Shown piece after piece: positions 25,898 through 33,883 of a DNA stretch of 43,833 nucleotides (position 1 is the first letter of the stretch; each line of letters begins with the position of its first letter). The position numbers and the translations under genes are program-made. Source of the DNA: Chloroflexota bacterium (GTDB lineage: Bacteria > Chloroflexota > UBA6077 > FW602-bin22 > JACPRP01); assembly GCA_023480885.1 (NCBI GenBank), contig JAMCWX010000006.1, positions 1 through 43,833 of the forward strand, read 5' to 3'. The notes below the pieces were generated by a model that worked only from the letters and a program-made list of their open reading frames with translations, was not told the DNA's origin and searched no databases.

Positions 25898-27283
25898 ATG
25901 CGCGCAGCGCGCTCACACATTCGTCTCGCGCTCACTACGGTGTTCTTGATCGTGCTGACCGCGGTTACTTACTATCTAGCTGAGGTTCTTGCAGTCACTG
26001 GGGCAGACACTCCATCATCTCCGACAGAAAACCGTCTCCTGAAGTCCGCGTTGGAGGTGGGCGTTGACTCCCCGATGGACAGCCCCTATGCCACAGAGGT
26101 CTCGGAAGACATTTGGATTCTCGACGAGCTGAATGCCGAAGATGTAGCCGAAACTGGCCTATTCATATGGCCTGAAAGAACGCTTGAGACCCTTGGAAAT
26201 ACCGAGCTTGTGTATCTTGCCAGGCAGGTCGACTTCGTCCTGCGAGACACGCGCGATGAGAGGGTTCGATATATACTGAAGAGAAGTAACCCTGGGGTGC
26301 GGCTGATTGGCTACCTCAACGCCATGTGGACATGGACCTATGACGACCACATGTGGAAGTGGTCTGAGATCAGCCATAATCCCGATTGGTTTCTACGAGA
26401 TGCCCAGGGGCAAAGGATACTCTCCGTCTGCTGTGGAAATCCTTTCAATATGGATCCCGGCAATATTGGCTGGCAAGAATATCTCGCTGAGGCGGCGCTA
26501 CGCGGCGTGCGTAATGGCTTGGACGGCATTTACCTTGATGACGTTCACCAGCTCGTCCCAACCTTTTACTATCAGAGAGGTAGGTGGCCAATCAACCCGC
26601 GGACCGGTGGTCGCTACTCCGACGACGAGTGGAGGGCCGCCACCCTCGAATTGGTGCAACGCGTGTACGCGCGGGTCCGTGACTATTTCCCCGATCCCGC
26701 TCATAAGCTGGTACTCTATAATGGGACTGTGGGAGATGGTTGGGAAAGAACGACGTTCATGGAGTTCACCGATGGGGGCATTAATGAAGAGTTTGTCCAT
26801 CCTTACTGGAGGCCTGCCTGGGAAGTCCGTTCAGAACACCGATGGAAGTCGGAGATAGATAGGCTGGTCAGTCTTCAGCAGCAGGGTAAGATAATACTGG
26901 TGATTGCTGGAGCCGCCGACGGAGATCAGCAAGCGATGAATATGTTCACCTACTCCTCGTATCTTTTGGGCAAGGGGCCCAACTCATTCTATAATTATAA
27001 CTTTCCTGGCCTCGGCAGCGTCGGACCTCTCTGGCCGGGCTTCTATGTCCCCATCGGCTCTCCCATAGACGAATACTATTGGTCCGAAGGCACGTATCAC
27101 CGGAACTACACAGGGGCCAGAGTGCTGGTGAACCCGACGGACAGTCCACGCCAAATCGATCTGGGCGGGCCCTACTATCGCCTTAATGATGACGGCAGCG
27201 TTTCACTCGATACTGTGGATGCCATCGTGCTTCCCCCTCACATGGGTGCCATACTCCTTCGCGTTGAGACCTACTCCCAATAG
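25898..27283 (+). CDS. Secreted GHL15-like putative glycoside hydrolase
   Basis: A 461-residue protein with a signal or anchor helix at 9-30. The body is a TIM-barrel-type domain resembling the hypothetical glycosyl hydrolase family GHL15: GLFIWPERTLETL, YLNAMWTWTYDDH, HNPDWFLRDAQGQRI, the strand GLDGIYLDDVHQL with candidate catalytic Asp residues, and FTDGGINEEFVHPYW. It closely parallels the protein at 27590. As the sixth gene of the exopolysaccharide operon it may trim or release the polymer outside the cell. The substrate is not predictable. Confidence 0.8.
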   Translation: MRAARSHIRLALTTVFLIVLTAVTYYLAEVLAVTGADTPSSPTENRLLKSALEVGVDSPMDSPYATEVSEDIWILDELNAEDVAETGLFIWPERTLETLGNTELVYLARQVDFVLRDTRDERVRYILKRSNPGVRLIGYLNAMWTWTYDDHMWKWSEISHNPDWFLRDAQGQRILSVCCGNPFNMDPGNIGWQEYLAEAALRGVRNGLDGIYLDDVHQLVPTFYYQRGRWPINPRTGGRYSDDEWRAATLELVQRVYARVRDYFPDPAHKLVLYNGTVGDGWERTTFMEFTDGGINEEFVHPYWRPAWEVRSEHRWKSEIDRLVSLQQQGKIILVIAGAADGDQQAMNMFTYSSYLLGKGPNSFYNYNFPGLGSVGPLWPGFYVPIGSPIDEYYWSEGTYHRNYTGARVLVNPTDSPRQIDLGGPYYRLNDDGSVSLDTVDAIVLPPHMGAILLRVETYSQ

Positions 27284-27589
27284 GCGTGGTTATCGATCAC
27301 AATCGCTTGTCCGTGTTCGCCAGTTTTGCGAAATGATGTGACCGTGCAAAGCCCGGTCAGATAGCCCGATATTCCCATTGACTACGGTTTGTGCGACGAA
27401 TAGAATTCGCGGCAGCGTTCTGGCGCCGTGCCAACTGGGCAGGTTCGATCCAGTGATCAGTGGCTGGCCTCACAGTGACCCACGGCGCTGTGAACAATAA
27501 AGTTTCATCCATCCCCTGGTTGCGGTGGTGACGGGGAATAGTTGATGGGGCGCTAGCAGAATCCAATCAACTGAGTGTGGAGGTGGAGG

Positions 27590-29734
27590 ATGATGAAGCT
27601 AAGCATGCTGCTGCTCACAGCTACTCTCGTTGTAGCTGTCGGTGGAGTTATCCCCGGTTTACAAAACCCTTTGGCTCGAGCGATTCTAACAAATGTGTCT
27701 GCATCTGCGGCGCAGTCCCAGGCCATACTGAAAACTGACGGAGGGCCTGGCCTATTTATCTGGCCTGACAGATGGTATTTGTCTAGCCTCACGATCAGCC
27801 AGCAGCAGGCCATTGCCCAGCGAAACGACGCGATTTGGCGCGACGCTGTCGACAAGACCGTCAATGCAACGATGAAGGCGGCCAACCCTAATCTCCGTAT
27901 CATTGGCTATGTCAATGCCATTTGGATATGGAGCAATCACAATGATTTCATATGGAGCTACGACTACATCAACGCAAACCATCCTGAATGGTTCTTGAAG
28001 GACGCCAACGGCAACCGCATCATATCCGGCGCACACTATGGCGTGATGTTGGACCTGGGCAATCCTGGCTTTCAGCAGTACATAGCCGACGCTGCCCTGC
28101 GTGCGATAAGTGGCGGTGCCAACGGCATTTACATCGACGATGCCCACGAGATCTACCCTAGCTTCTACAGTGCAAGCGGCTATCCGATTAATCCTCGGAC
28201 GGGTGCCCCATATACCAATGCCGAGTGGGCACAGGATACGTATAACCTGATCAAGAAAGCCCACGACACAGTAAGGGCTGCCTACCCTGGTGACTACAAC
28301 AAGCTTGTCTTCTACAACGGCTATATTCACGGCTGGCAAGGCGAATCCTTTATGCCGGTTGCGGATGGGGCAATGAGTGAAGGATTTGTTCACGCTTATT
28401 GGGAATCGGCAAGCAGCTTTCGTGATCCAGCTACGTGGAAAGGCGAGATCGACGATCTTGTCAACTACCAGGCGCAAGGCAAGTTCATCTATGCTGTGAG
28501 TGGGGCTTCTGGTAGCGATCTCAATATGTACACCTACGCGTCTTATCTGCTTGGCGCTGGTCCCCGGTCCTATTATAACTACGCTAGCTATGGCAATGGG
28601 TGGGCTGGATTTGGTGCTCCTCTCGGTACCCCGTCCGGAGCCTACTACTATGCCAACAACGTCTATCAGAGGGATTATAGCAACGCTAAAGTCCTGGTGA
28701 ATCCCACAGGCAACTGGTATACTGTGAGCCTTGGCGCTGGCCTGTACGGACTCAACCAGGATGGAAGTATTGCGAGCGGAACTACAAGCAGCGTAAATCT
28801 GGGTCCGCACAGTGGGGCCATCTTCTTGAAGAACCCCAACTTGTCGTCGATGCCGTCGCCGACGGCAACGCCAGTCCCTCCCACGCCGACGGCGACGCCG
28901 GTTCCACCTTCGCCGACCGCGACGCCGACGGCGACGCCGGTTCCACCTTCGCCGACTGCGACGTCGACGGCAACGCCGGTTCCTCCCACGCCGACTGCAA
29001 CGCCGGTTCCACCTTCGCCGTCGGCGACGCCGACGGCGACGCCGGTTCCACCTTCGCCGACCGCGACGTCGACGGCAACGCCGGTTCCTCCCACGCCGAC
29101 TGCAACGCCGGTTCCACCTTCGCCGACGGCGACGCCGACGGCAACGCCAGCGCTGCCCACGCCGACTGCGACCAGTCCAGCGGGCGCAACTAAGGTCAGC
29201 ATCTGGGGGAATTCGGCAGTTCCAACCAAGATAACAGACCACGATACGGCAGCCGTCGAATTAGGGGTCAAGTTCAAATCGGACGTTGGCGGCCAGATCG
29301 TAGGCATCCGCTTCTACAAAGGTAGCACAAACACTGGCACACACGTGGGAAGCCTGTGGGACAGCAACGGACAGCTATTGGCTCGAGCAACATTCACGAA
29401 CGAGACAGCTTCAGGCTGGCAACAAGTCAACTTTGCCACACCAGTCGCCATCTCCGCCAACACAGTGTATGTAGCGTCCTATCACACTAACGTTGGTCGC
29501 TATGCTGCCGACGATAACTACTTCGCTAACTCTGGCGTGGATAACGCGCCGCTGCATGCCCTGCGCAATGGAGTTAGCGGGGACAACGGCGTCTACGCCT
29601 ATAGCTCGTCCCCAGCCTTTCCTAGCCAGACGTATCAGTCTTCTAACTACTGGGTCGACGTCGTCTTCGCGCCGAACTTGGTCTTCGCGCTGAACTTGGT
29701 CTTCGTGCCCAACGTGGTCGTCGCAGGCCGCTGA
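27590..29734 (+). CDS. Secreted GHL15-like hydrolase with Pro/Thr linker and DUF4082 domain
   Basis: A 714-residue protein with a signal peptide (about 1-25). A GHL15-like domain (about 45-420) has FIWPDRWYLSSL, GYVNAIWIWSNHNDF, HPEWFLKDANGNRI and GANGIYIDDAHEIYPSF. A Pro/Thr/Ala/Val linker of about 105 residues is built on TATPVPPSP units, and a C-terminal DUF4082-type domain (about 530-695) reads GIRFYKGSTNTGTHVGSLW and ASYHTNVGRYA. DUF4082 modules accompany extracellular carbohydrate enzymes. ATG 27590 has GGAGG repeats directly upstream; ATG 27593 is equally possible. The extra domain and linker suggest polymer or surface binding, unlike the shorter paralogue before it. Confidence 0.82.
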   Translation: MMKLSMLLLTATLVVAVGGVIPGLQNPLARAILTNVSASAAQSQAILKTDGGPGLFIWPDRWYLSSLTISQQQAIAQRNDAIWRDAVDKTVNATMKAANPNLRIIGYVNAIWIWSNHNDFIWSYDYINANHPEWFLKDANGNRIISGAHYGVMLDLGNPGFQQYIADAALRAISGGANGIYIDDAHEIYPSFYSASGYPINPRTGAPYTNAEWAQDTYNLIKKAHDTVRAAYPGDYNKLVFYNGYIHGWQGESFMPVADGAMSEGFVHAYWESASSFRDPATWKGEIDDLVNYQAQGKFIYAVSGASGSDLNMYTYASYLLGAGPRSYYNYASYGNGWAGFGAPLGTPSGAYYYANNVYQRDYSNAKVLVNPTGNWYTVSLGAGLYGLNQDGSIASGTTSSVNLGPHSGAIFLKNPNLSSMPSPTATPVPPTPTATPVPPSPTATPTATPVPPSPTATSTATPVPPTPTATPVPPSPSATPTATPVPPSPTATSTATPVPPTPTATPVPPSPTATPTATPALPTPTATSPAGATKVSIWGNSAVPTKITDHDTAAVELGVKFKSDVGGQIVGIRFYKGSTNTGTHVGSLWDSNGQLLARATFTNETASGWQQVNFATPVAISANTVYVASYHTNVGRYAADDNYFANSGVDNAPLHALRNGVSGDNGVYAYSSSPAFPSQTYQSSNYWVDVVFAPNLVFALNLVFVPNVVVAGR
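28855..29175 (+). repeat. Higher-order coding repeat of the Pro/Thr linker
   Basis: The linker is made of TATPVPP-type units arranged in a longer unit of 35 residues (105 nt). That unit occurs twice almost perfectly, with a third partial copy ending TPALPTPTATS. The DNA is correspondingly repetitive (GCGACGCCGGTTCCACCTTC and variants) and would be prone to length change by slippage or recombination. Confidence 0.85.
29663..29716 (+). repeat. Three tandem 18-nt repeats at the extreme 3' end of the hydrolase gene
   Basis: GTCTTCGCGCCGAACTTG is repeated at 29663, 29681 and 29699 with a few changes, encoding FAPNLV, FALNLV and FVPNVV just before the stop. The natural end of the DUF4082 domain is at VDVVFAP, so the extra 12-15 residues look like a recent slippage extension. 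Confidence 0.8.
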
Positions 29735-29916
29735 GCGCCAGTGGGTTTACGTTGGCGAGGGTGCAACCTATGACGTTAGCAGAACTTGAGATATGCGGTA
29801 GTTTTGCTTGTCCGGCGATAGCGTCCAATATCCCCTGCAGACGGCGACGCACGAGCCAAACAAAACGTTGTCCGAGACGAAGGATGGGCTACGGAAACAA
29901 TGGCGCAAGCGCTGTT

Positions 29917-30710
29917 CTAAACGGTGGTCTCGTGCGCGTGTAACCTTAGGAAGGCTTCGACGACCTTGGGGTCAAATTGGATCTTCGTGGCGCTTGTAGT
30001 TTTCTGCAGCGCTTCTCGTGGGGGACTGGGTGGCCGGTACTGGCGGCTTGAAGTCATGGCGTCGTAGGCATCGGCTACCGCGAGTATTCTTGACGCAAGC
30101 GGTATCCTCTCGCCTCTTAGTCCCAAAGGATAGCCTTCACCATCATATCTCTCGTGATGGTGAAGGACGCACTGGGAGATCGGACTGAGTGCATCGACAG
30201 TGGCGATACAGCGAGATCCGACTATTGGATGCTGACGAATGACGAGCAACTCGCCATTATTCAACTCCTCTGTCTTGCTGAGGATGTGATCTGGCACGGC
30301 CACCATTCCTATGTCGTGCAGCAGACCTGCTATATACAACGTGTGAAGCTCTTCCTCAGATAGCCTTAGTTCCTGCCCAATAGAGAATGCCTCGGCCGCT
30401 ACTCTTCTTGAATGACCGGCAAAATACCAGTCTCGATGCTCTACCAGTTCAGCCGCTGCTTCCAGAAAGGCGAGGAAACCCGCATCCAGTGCTCCTGAAC
30501 GCTCGCGTTCTCTCGACAACCGACCCAGCGCATCGTCTGCGAGGAAGACGGCCCTGTTCGCCTCCAAACCCAAGTGCTCGAAACAGGAGCCAATCGAACG
30601 GTAGTTACTCCGAATCCACTCTGCCGCAGGCTTCCACTAAGAACCTGCATACTCACGGGGTCCCGGTCCAGAACAAGTACTTGTCCTATCCTTTCACGCG
30701 GAACGTCCAA
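29917..30710 (-). pseudogene. HD-GYP c-di-GMP phosphodiesterase with receiver-like N-terminus, frameshifted
   Basis: Two frames together make one protein. From TTG 30710 (TAGGAGG about 11 bases upstream) the first frame reads IGQVLVLDRDPVSMQVLSGS and RQSGFGVTTV, the start of a receiver-like domain. Near 30595-30610 the sense moves to another frame, which continues SIGSCFEHLGLEANRAVFL and then a full HD-GYP domain. The latter has AGHSRRVA, LLHDIGMVAVP, HHERYDGEGYP and VADAYDAMTSSRQYR, all the metal and GYP residues needed for c-di-GMP hydrolysis. The receiver part is short and lacks a clear phosphoacceptor. The HD-GYP frame could be translated alone from an alternative start near 30573. The break may be a real mutation or a one-base sequence error. 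Four CTAACC-type boxes lie upstream. Confidence 0.7.
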
Positions 30711-30786
30711 CGGAATCTGCCTCCTACCGGTTCCTCAAAGCCAGGCAATTGGTGCAATCCAGTTGTGCATAAGCGACTTCTTGTAA

Positions 30787-30841
30787 ACGTTACAGTAATG
30801 AGGTTGGAACAGAGGTGAGACACAGGTTAGAAAGAGGTTAT
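30787..30841 (-). promoter_or_regulatory. Promoter with four tandem CTAACC-type boxes before the HD-GYP gene
   Basis: In gene orientation ATAACC, CTAACC, CTCACC and CCAACC are spaced 11, 11 and 12 bp (plus-strand starts 30836, 30825, 30814, 30802). A -10-like TAACGT (30787-30792) begins 15 bases after the start of the last box, exactly as at 19039-19093. About 75 bases separate the -10 box from the TTG start at 30710. Confidence 0.7.
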
Positions 30842-30875
30842 GTTATCCGAGGCGTAGGAGTATTGACGTTCCTGA

Positions 30876-31649
30876 TCAGATGTTTTGTTCCGAGGAGACA
30901 CCGCGTGGACTACTGTATTGCTGGTCTTCAGCGCGCGCGAATCGGTATCCAACTCCGCGCTGAGTAAGGATTATCCGTGGGCTACTCGGGGTTTCCTCAA
31001 TCTTGATTCGCAGATATCTGATATACAATTTCACGTAACCTACCTCATCGGTAAACTCGGGTCCCCAGACTTGTCGCAGCAGTTGCTGCGGGGTCAGCAC
31101 TCGTCCCTGATTTTCTATGAGGTAAGAAAGAACTAGGAACTCCCGACGTGTGAGGTGCACTGGCTGACCTCTGACAAGCACATCGTGACTATCGAAGTTC
31201 ACGTGCAACTCGCCATTGTCGAATACCGCAAATCTCTTTCCCTCCAGTGATTGATGGTTCGAGCGTCGGAGGAGGGCGCGAATTCGGGCCAACAGCTCTC
31301 GCAACTCGAAGGGTTTGGCGACGTAATCGTCCGCGCCCAGACCAAAGCCGCGGATGCGGTCATTCGCTTCTGCTTGCGCTGTGAGCAGCATAATAGGGAC
31401 ATCGGACAATTCTCGGATCCTTTCACAAACCTTCCATCCATCCATACCTGGCAGTCTAATATCCAGGATGACAAGATTCGGTCGCTGATTGTAGAACAGG
31501 CGGAGACCATCGTGACCTGTTTCCGCTGTCACTGTGCGATATCCGACCTTCTGTAACAAGCTCTCCAAGAGCATGGTCAGGTCGTGATCGTCGTCTATCA
31601 CCAGTATTTGGTCTTTCGTTGTTATGGCCGAGGAGCTATCAACGCTCAT
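30876..31649 (-). CDS. OmpR/PhoB-family response regulator, likely exopolysaccharide regulator
   Basis: A 257-residue regulator. The receiver domain shows DDDHD at 19-23, phosphoacceptor Asp63 in LVILDIRLPGMDG, a switch Thr in MLLTAQ and Lys112 in the VAKPF motif. The winged-helix domain (about 130-235) contains HLTRREFLVLSYL, YVKLYIRYLRIKI and RGVGYRF. A polar tail of about 20 residues follows. No kinase gene is adjacent, so it is an orphan in this window. Three GTTAG boxes at an exact 11-bp period lie 33-61 bases upstream of its own start, and similar arrays precede the HD-GYP gene and two exopolysaccharide transcripts. It is the best candidate to bind them. Confidence 0.93.
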   Translation of the reverse strand: MSVDSSSAITTKDQILVIDDDHDLTMLLESLLQKVGYRTVTAETGHDGLRLFYNQRPNLVILDIRLPGMDGWKVCERIRELSDVPIMLLTAQAEANDRIRGFGLGADDYVAKPFELRELLARIRALLRRSNHQSLEGKRFAVFDNGELHVNFDSHDVLVRGQPVHLTRREFLVLSYLIENQGRVLTPQQLLRQVWGPEFTDEVGYVKLYIRYLRIKIEETPSSPRIILTQRGVGYRFARAEDQQYSSPRGVSSEQNI

Positions 31650-31681
31650 AGTTCTAGACTAGCAGAGACCAGTATGACTAC

Positions 31682-31709
31682 GGTTAGGCATACGTTAGAA
31701 TCAGGTTAG
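31682..31709 (-). promoter_or_regulatory. Three 11-bp-spaced CTAACC-type boxes before the response regulator
   Basis: Plus-strand GGTTAG, CGTTAG and GGTTAG begin at 31682, 31693 and 31704; in gene orientation CTAACC, CTAACG, CTAACC. The 11-bp period and the orientation match the arrays at 19054, 20658 and 30802. A -10 box is less clear here; CATACT follows the last box by five bases. Suggests autoregulation of the gene at 30876-31649. Confidence 0.65.
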
Positions 31710-31886
31710 ATGATCAGGAATTGTCGATATTGAGTCTGTTCGGCAAAGCGGTTCATGTTTTTCCCTGGGTTATCCACTTCCATCAGCTTATCATACGATG
31801 GCCTGTCCGTTAATGAGTATTTCCACACGCATTTGTCAGGGAATTCGCTCACGTCGAAGCGGATTTGAAACGTCATCTCCCTTCGC

Positions 31887-31916
31887 TTGACAATGAGTTT
31901 CGCCTTCTGCTAGATT
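31887..31916 (+). promoter_or_regulatory. Sigma70-type promoter for the C_GCAxxG_C_C gene
   Basis: TTGACA (31887-31892), an 18-bp spacer and TAGATT (31911-31916). It lies about 75 bases upstream of ATG 31993 on the same strand. The rest of 31710-31992 shows no gene. Confidence 0.55.
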
Positions 31917-31992
31917 GGTGGCAAGTAGGGCGTGACTGCGCGAGATGCAGTCGTTGCCTTGAGCAATATGTTGCTGCGAAGAGGGGGGCAAG

Positions 31993-32454
31993 ATGAGACT
32001 GACTGCTGACGAGGCGGCGATAAAGACGCGCGAATACTTTGCCGCGGGTTCCACCTGAGCTGAATCGGTCCTGCGCGTGCTGCAGGAAGCGTATGATCTT
32101 TCAACAGATATCGTCGCTGGCGGAATGGGGTTCGGTGGCGGCATTGGTCGCTGTCAGTCCGTATGTGGCGCTATCTCCGGCAGCATTATCGCGCTCAGCC
32201 ACTGCGCCACCGCGACGACTAATGCGGAGCAGGAGGCGCGGGCGAAGGCGAGGGAGCTTGCCAGAGAATCATATAAGGCTTTCGCTGCGAAGTTTGGACA
32301 CACCGATTGCCGAATGTTGACAGGATTCGACTTTCAGACTCCCGGTGGCTACGATGCCTTTCATCAGCGTGACGTCGACGCCGGCGAGCGTTTTTGCAAC
32401 AGATATGTGGAATACGCCGTGAGAACGGCGATGGGGCTGCTCGGCGGGTCTTGA
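31993..32454 (+). CDS. C_GCAxxG_C_C family redox protein, candidate selenoprotein (in-frame TGA)
   Basis: The frame of 153 residues starts at ATG 31993, preceded by GAGGGGGG, and ends at TGA 32452-32454, with one internal TGA at 32056-32058 (codon 22). Before it: TADEAAIKTREYFAAGST. After it: AESVLRVLQEAYDL, GMGFGGGIGRCQSVCGAISG, FGHTDCRMLTGFD and DAGERFCNRYVEYA. These are the successive cysteine motifs of the C_GCAxxG_C_C family, whose first Cys normally stands in an NCAExVL context; here TGA takes that Cys place (T-U-AESVL). A 6-bp hairpin at 32069-32087 has its loop at +17 to +23. Members are thought to be redox proteins. A start at 32077 would lose the first helix and its Cys. The FAD oxidoreductase gene converges on it, 19 bases away. 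Confidence 0.75.
32069..32087 (+). promoter_or_regulatory. SECIS-like hairpin after the in-frame TGA
   Basis: TCCTGC (32069-32074) pairs perfectly with GCAGGA (32082-32087) around loop GCGTGCT. The loop starts 17 nt after the TGA, its first base is G and it contains GU at +19/+20. This meets the usual description of bacterial SECIS elements: short stem-loop within about 16-37 nt of UGA, G among the first loop bases. Confidence 0.55.
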
Positions 32455-32473
32455 GGAGGAACTAATGGTGTCA

Positions 32474-33724
32474 TCACTTCTCATTTTCCAGCATCAGCCA
32501 ACGGCCGATGTCTCTTGGCTTCTCAAATAAAGCTTCCTTACGCTCACCTATCTTCACCTGGTTTCGCACCAGGTAATGGAAGGTGCCTGGATCGGCATCG
32601 ACGTTGGCCAGCATCGCGCCGACAAGCTTGTCGCCTTGGAAAACTAGCTTTCTGAATCGTCTGTGCTCTTCGTCGACCTCTTTGAAAACCTCGTACTCCG
32701 GTCGCGAAACCGTGGACATCCCTACCGAAAATGCAAAATTGCCGAAGAAATTGAATACGTTCATCGGTATCCAACCTTCGTAATAGGAAGCGTCTTCTCC
32801 AACCATAGCTGCTCCCGCGATCTTGCCCTGGCTGACTGCGCTGGGAATGATCGGGTTCATCCCAGGCTTTCCCGTGAAGAAGTCTGGCGCCTCGGCTACG
32901 TCGCCGGCAGCAAAGACGTCGGCGACGCTGGTTCGCATATTTCTGTCGACAAGAATGCCGTTTTCCGTCTTAATGCCGGAGCCGTTCAGGAACGCGGTCC
33001 TGGGCTTGACGCCCATCGCAGTAACTACGACGTCGGTGCGAAGCGATTCGCCGTTGGTAAGTTCAACTTCCAGTTTGTTCAGCCCTGCCTTGACCTCCCC
33101 GACCTGGTGGCCAGTCACGAGCGTTGCGCCTTGTTTCAGGAATATCTCTCTAATGATCGCTTCCGCTTCGGCGTCAAAATACACCCTCAGAATTCTGCCT
33201 CGCGCGACTATGTTGACATCGTAGCCTTTCTCGATGAGGCCCATCGCCACTTCCATCCCGACTAGACCCGCTCCGAGAATGGTGACATTTCTCTTGGCCT
33301 CAAGTCGTTGCACGAGACTTCTGTAGTCGTCGAACGTGCGGAAACCCAGGAATCCCGCTTCGTCGAGCCCTTTGATGGGCGGTATCGTAGGCTCGGAACC
33401 GGTAGCTATGAGAAGTCGATCGTACTTCTCATAGCTCCTATCGTGAAAACGCACCTCTTTGCGCTCGGGCACGATCTCGACAGCTCTTCTTCCAGTCTCG
33501 AAAACAACTTGCAGTTGTTTGAAATACGTTTCCTGGCGCATCCAGAGGTCGCTTTCCTGTATCCTGCCTGAAAGAAGATATGGCAACGCCGTTGGCGAAT
33601 ATGGAGGATGCTTTTCGGCTGTTACGACCTTGATTTCGTCTTCCTGGTTAACGCTTCTAATCGTCTCAAGGGCCGATAGCGCCGCTGAGCCACATCCGAT
33701 TATTAGGTGTTTCTTTTCTTGCAC
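32474..33724 (-). CDS. FAD-dependent pyridine-nucleotide oxidoreductase
   Basis: A 416-residue flavoprotein of the NADH oxidase/rubredoxin-reductase-like class. The FAD-binding site is IIGCGSAALSALE, followed by PPYSPTALPYLLSG, the hinge LLIATGSEP, the NAD-binding GAGLVGMEVAMGLIEKG and the second FAD motif TSVADVFAAGDVAE. The YSPTALPY segment lacks the active-site Cys of CoA-disulfide reductases, so it probably passes electrons to an iron-sulfur or other redox partner. The start is GTG 33724 with GAGG upstream. It faces the C_GCAxxG_C_C gene tail to tail; a functional pair is conceivable but not shown. Confidence 0.88.
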   Translation of the reverse strand: MQEKKHLIIGCGSAALSALETIRSVNQEDEIKVVTAEKHPPYSPTALPYLLSGRIQESDLWMRQETYFKQLQVVFETGRRAVEIVPERKEVRFHDRSYEKYDRLLIATGSEPTIPPIKGLDEAGFLGFRTFDDYRSLVQRLEAKRNVTILGAGLVGMEVAMGLIEKGYDVNIVARGRILRVYFDAEAEAIIREIFLKQGATLVTGHQVGEVKAGLNKLEVELTNGESLRTDVVVTAMGVKPRTAFLNGSGIKTENGILVDRNMRTSVADVFAAGDVAEAPDFFTGKPGMNPIIPSAVSQGKIAGAAMVGEDASYYEGWIPMNVFNFFGNFAFSVGMSTVSRPEYEVFKEVDEEHRRFRKLVFQGDKLVGAMLANVDADPGTFHYLVRNQVKIGERKEALFEKPRDIGRWLMLENEK

Positions 33725-33883
33725 GTAATTATCCTCGCCCTCAACGAATGATGTTCACTATTCCTGTCTCCGCCATTGTTCGACTGTCGCTAGGATTTTC
33801 CCCTCCAGCCAGCAACTTGCTGTCCTAGCGTAACATTACATTAGGAGGCGTGTCAAGCTATACAACGGATAATCGCTCGGCAC

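Noticed and set aside
27284-27574. Spacer between the two hydrolase genes searched for a promoter or small gene
   Set aside because: No convincing -35/-10 pair, CTAACC array or coding frame was found; only the strong ribosome site at its end is notable.
28855-29175. Repeat array considered as CRISPR
   Set aside because: Repeats are contiguous, in frame and code for a Pro/Thr linker; there are no unique spacers.
27752-29242. Long minus-strand open frame opposite the hydrolase gene
   Set aside because: Arg/Gly-rich low-complexity translation of the antisense Pro/Thr repeat; no ribosome site and no protein features.
30565-30571. GGGTTTG slippery-type heptamer near the HD-GYP frame change
   Set aside because: The heptamer is in phase with the downstream HD-GYP frame, not with the upstream receiver frame, so it cannot serve a simple -1 shift between them.
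12952-32058. UGA reassigned to an amino acid genome-wide
   Set aside because: Many genes in the window end at TGA at the natural end of the protein, and tRNA-Trp has anticodon CCA.
33725-33883. Spacer upstream of the FAD oxidoreductase searched for operators
   Set aside because: No repeats of either box type and no clear consensus promoter were seen.
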